Source: Candidatus Omnitrophota bacterium
GTDB lineage: Bacteria; Omnitrophota; Gorgyraeia; 2-02-FULL-51-18; JAGOUK01
Length of the DNA: 7,055 nt
Direction: 5' to 3'
Assembly: GCA_018061225.1 (NCBI GenBank)
Contig: JAGOUK010000066.1
Location: forward strand, 1 to 7,055
The first letter of the stretch is position 1; each line of letters opens with the position of its first letter. A program made the translations under genes and the position numbers. Positions 6,609 through 7,055 of the stretch are shown here, one piece after another. The notes under the pieces were generated by a model that saw only the letters and a program-made list of their open reading frames with translations, ran no database searches and was not told the DNA's origin.

Positions 6609-6632
6609 CGTGGTTTTTTGAAAAAAGTTTTT

Positions 6633-6715
6633 GGGTAGGTAGTGAAGTGGTCAAACACAACAGACTGTAAATCTGTCGGCTTACGCCTTCGAAGGTTCGA
6701 ATCCTTCCCTGCCCA
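6633..6715 (+). tRNA. tRNA-Tyr (anticodon GTA)
   Basis: An 83-nt class II tRNA with a long variable arm. Acceptor strands GGGTAGG and CCTGCCC pair with one U-G wobble; the discriminator is A. The anticodon stem ACAGA/TCTGT holds loop CTGTAAA with anticodon GTA at 6667-6669. The T-arm is GAAGG-TTCGAAT-CCTTC. The long variable region after the anticodon arm is the normal bacterial tRNA-Tyr form. CCA is not encoded. It lies 24 bases after tRNA-Thr, with an AT-rich spacer between. Confidence 0.96.
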
Positions 6716-6744
6716 CATTTCCGATCGTTGTTCCAGTACACCCA

Positions 6745-6854
6745 GAAAATCTGCTCCAAATGCCTCGGATGCGAGGCGCGAGGGGATGCCGCGTAGCTCT
6801 AGCTACGCAAGTCCCCTGGCAACGAAGCAGACGGGGTATTTGGAGCAGATTTTC
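6745..6854 (-). repeat. nested palindromic repeat, copy R1 (between tRNA-Tyr and tRNA-Gly)
   Basis: A 110-bp element. The outer arms are a perfect 17-bp inverted repeat (6745-6761 and 6838-6854, GAAAATCTGCTCCAAAT and its complement). The centre is a perfect 8-bp hairpin, GCGTAGCT/AGCTACGC (6791-6798, 6801-6808). The segments between pair imperfectly. On the minus strand it carries box A TCTGCTTCGTTG (6820-6831) and box B CGCCTCGCAT (6769-6778), which match copy R2. It contains no plausible gene, and its right edge touches the first base of tRNA-Gly. Confidence 0.85.
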
Positions 6855-6928
6855 GCGGGAGTAGTTCAATGGTAGAACGGCAGCCTTCCAAGCTGCACAC
6901 GTGGGTTCGATTCCCATCTCCCGCTCCA
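6855..6928 (+). tRNA. tRNA-Gly (anticodon TCC), CCA encoded
   Basis: A 74-nt tRNA including an encoded CCA at 6926-6928. Acceptor strands GCGGGAG and CTCCCGC pair perfectly; the discriminator is T. The D-arm contains GTTC/GAAC. The anticodon stem GCAGC/GCTGC holds loop CTTCCAA with anticodon TCC at 6887-6889, which reads GGA. The T-arm is GTGGG-TTCGATT-CCCAT. It is the only one of the three tRNAs here with a genomic CCA, and that CCA lies inside the left arm of repeat R2. It begins directly after repeat R1, so the mature RNA is bracketed by palindromes. Confidence 0.97.
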
Positions 6929-7030
6929 TGCTAAAAAATGCCTCATCTGCTGCGTTGTTCGTCGTCGGCGTACCGCTGGTACGCCTTCCTCCTCACGCCT
7001 TGCATATGAGGCATTTTTTTAGCATGGAGC
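6923..7030 (+). repeat. nested palindromic repeat, copy R2 (overlapping the tRNA-Gly 3' end)
   Basis: A 108-bp element. The outer arms are 24 and 25 bases (6923-6946 and 7006-7030). They are perfectly complementary except for one extra base in the A/T run. The centre is a perfect 8-bp hairpin, GGCGTACC/GGTACGCC (6967-6974, 6978-6985), with loop GCT. Box A TCTGCTGCGTTG (6946-6957) and box B CGCCTTGCAT (6996-7005) match copy R1 on the opposite strand. The first six bases, GCTCCA, are the end of tRNA-Gly including its CCA. Confidence 0.85.
6933..7020. terminator. possible bidirectional terminator formed by R2
   Basis: The inner end of the R2 arms gives an A6-TGCCTCAT strand opposite ATGAGGCA-T7, a GC-containing stem with T runs on the exit side of both strands (7014-7020 on plus). 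This could end the tRNA transcript. The roughly 60-base interior is long for a classic terminator, and in related clusters more tRNAs or tuf usually follow, so read-through is possible. Confidence 0.3.
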
Positions 7031-7055
7031 CGTGAGCGGACGTTGGGTGGATGTG
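7031..7055. other. unassigned right edge
   Basis: Twenty-five bases after repeat R2. A GTG at 7032 opens a frame reading VSGRWVDV to the window end, but a GGAG lies only two bases before it and nothing is recognisable. It is not a tRNA start that I can identify. In the E. coli-type cluster tRNA-Thr(GGT) and tuf would be expected next. Confidence 0.2.

Noticed and set aside
6517..6929. Minus-strand frames reading sequences like GFEPTTGGLQ and MGIEPTCAAW
   Set aside because: These are the well-known false proteins made by translating the reverse strand of tRNA genes; they span the tRNAs and repeat R1.
6745..7030. CRISPR array
   Set aside because: There are only two copies, in opposite orientation, about 110 bp each and separated by a tRNA; no short direct repeats or uniform spacers.
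6923..7030. Prophage or genomic island attachment site at the tRNA-Gly 3' end
   Set aside because: The duplicated tRNA end is inverted and only ten bases long, and no integrase is visible; an att site would be a direct repeat.

Overview
The window holds a tight, plus-strand housekeeping gene block followed by a tRNA cluster carrying two related palindromic repeats. Base composition is GC-rich overall, with a few sharply AT-rich patches. The order ftsH-folP-cdaA-cdaR(ybbR)-pdxJ-acpS-nnrD resembles the conserved clusters of deltaproteobacteria-like and candidate-phylum bacteria (Omnitrophota is one possibility). No rRNA or other phylogenetic marker is present, so the assignment is an inference. 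Four of the seven complete genes start with TTG, two tRNAs lack an encoded CCA tail, and several genes overlap by four bases.

Layout: (1) positions 1-501, the C-terminal half of an SLC13/DASS-type sodium-coupled transporter; (2) 534-2510, ftsH, complete, with both AAA+ and zinc-protease motifs; (3) 2507-3346, folP; (4) 3350-4177, cdaA, the membrane diadenylate cyclase; (5) 4174-4602, a one-domain YbbR/CdaR partner; (6) 4607-5338, pdxJ, with an unusual AT-rich, sequence-divergent patch at the phosphate-binding loop; (7) 5335-5625, a short, degenerate-looking AcpS-like frame; (8) 5628-6506, nnrD, the NAD(P)H-hydrate dehydratase; (9) 6537-6928, tRNA-Thr(UGU), tRNA-Tyr(GUA) and tRNA-Gly(UCC), in the same order as the E. 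coli thrU-tyrU-glyT cluster, which there leads into tufB.

The protein genes probably form one transcription unit from ftsH (or further upstream) to nnrD. They link membrane protein quality control (FtsH), folate synthesis (FolP), c-di-AMP signalling (CdaA and CdaR, here without glmM), PLP synthesis (PdxJ), a putative carrier-protein activation relic (AcpS-like) and nicotinamide nucleotide repair (NnrD). The tRNA cluster seems to have its own promoter, whose TATAAT box lies on the nnrD stop codon.

The most unusual structure is a pair of roughly 110-bp nested palindromes that bracket tRNA-Gly exactly, in opposite orientations. They share conserved internal boxes but have different, near-perfect outer arms. 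The outer arm of the second copy contains the last bases and the CCA tail of tRNA-Gly. I cannot assign these repeats to a named family.
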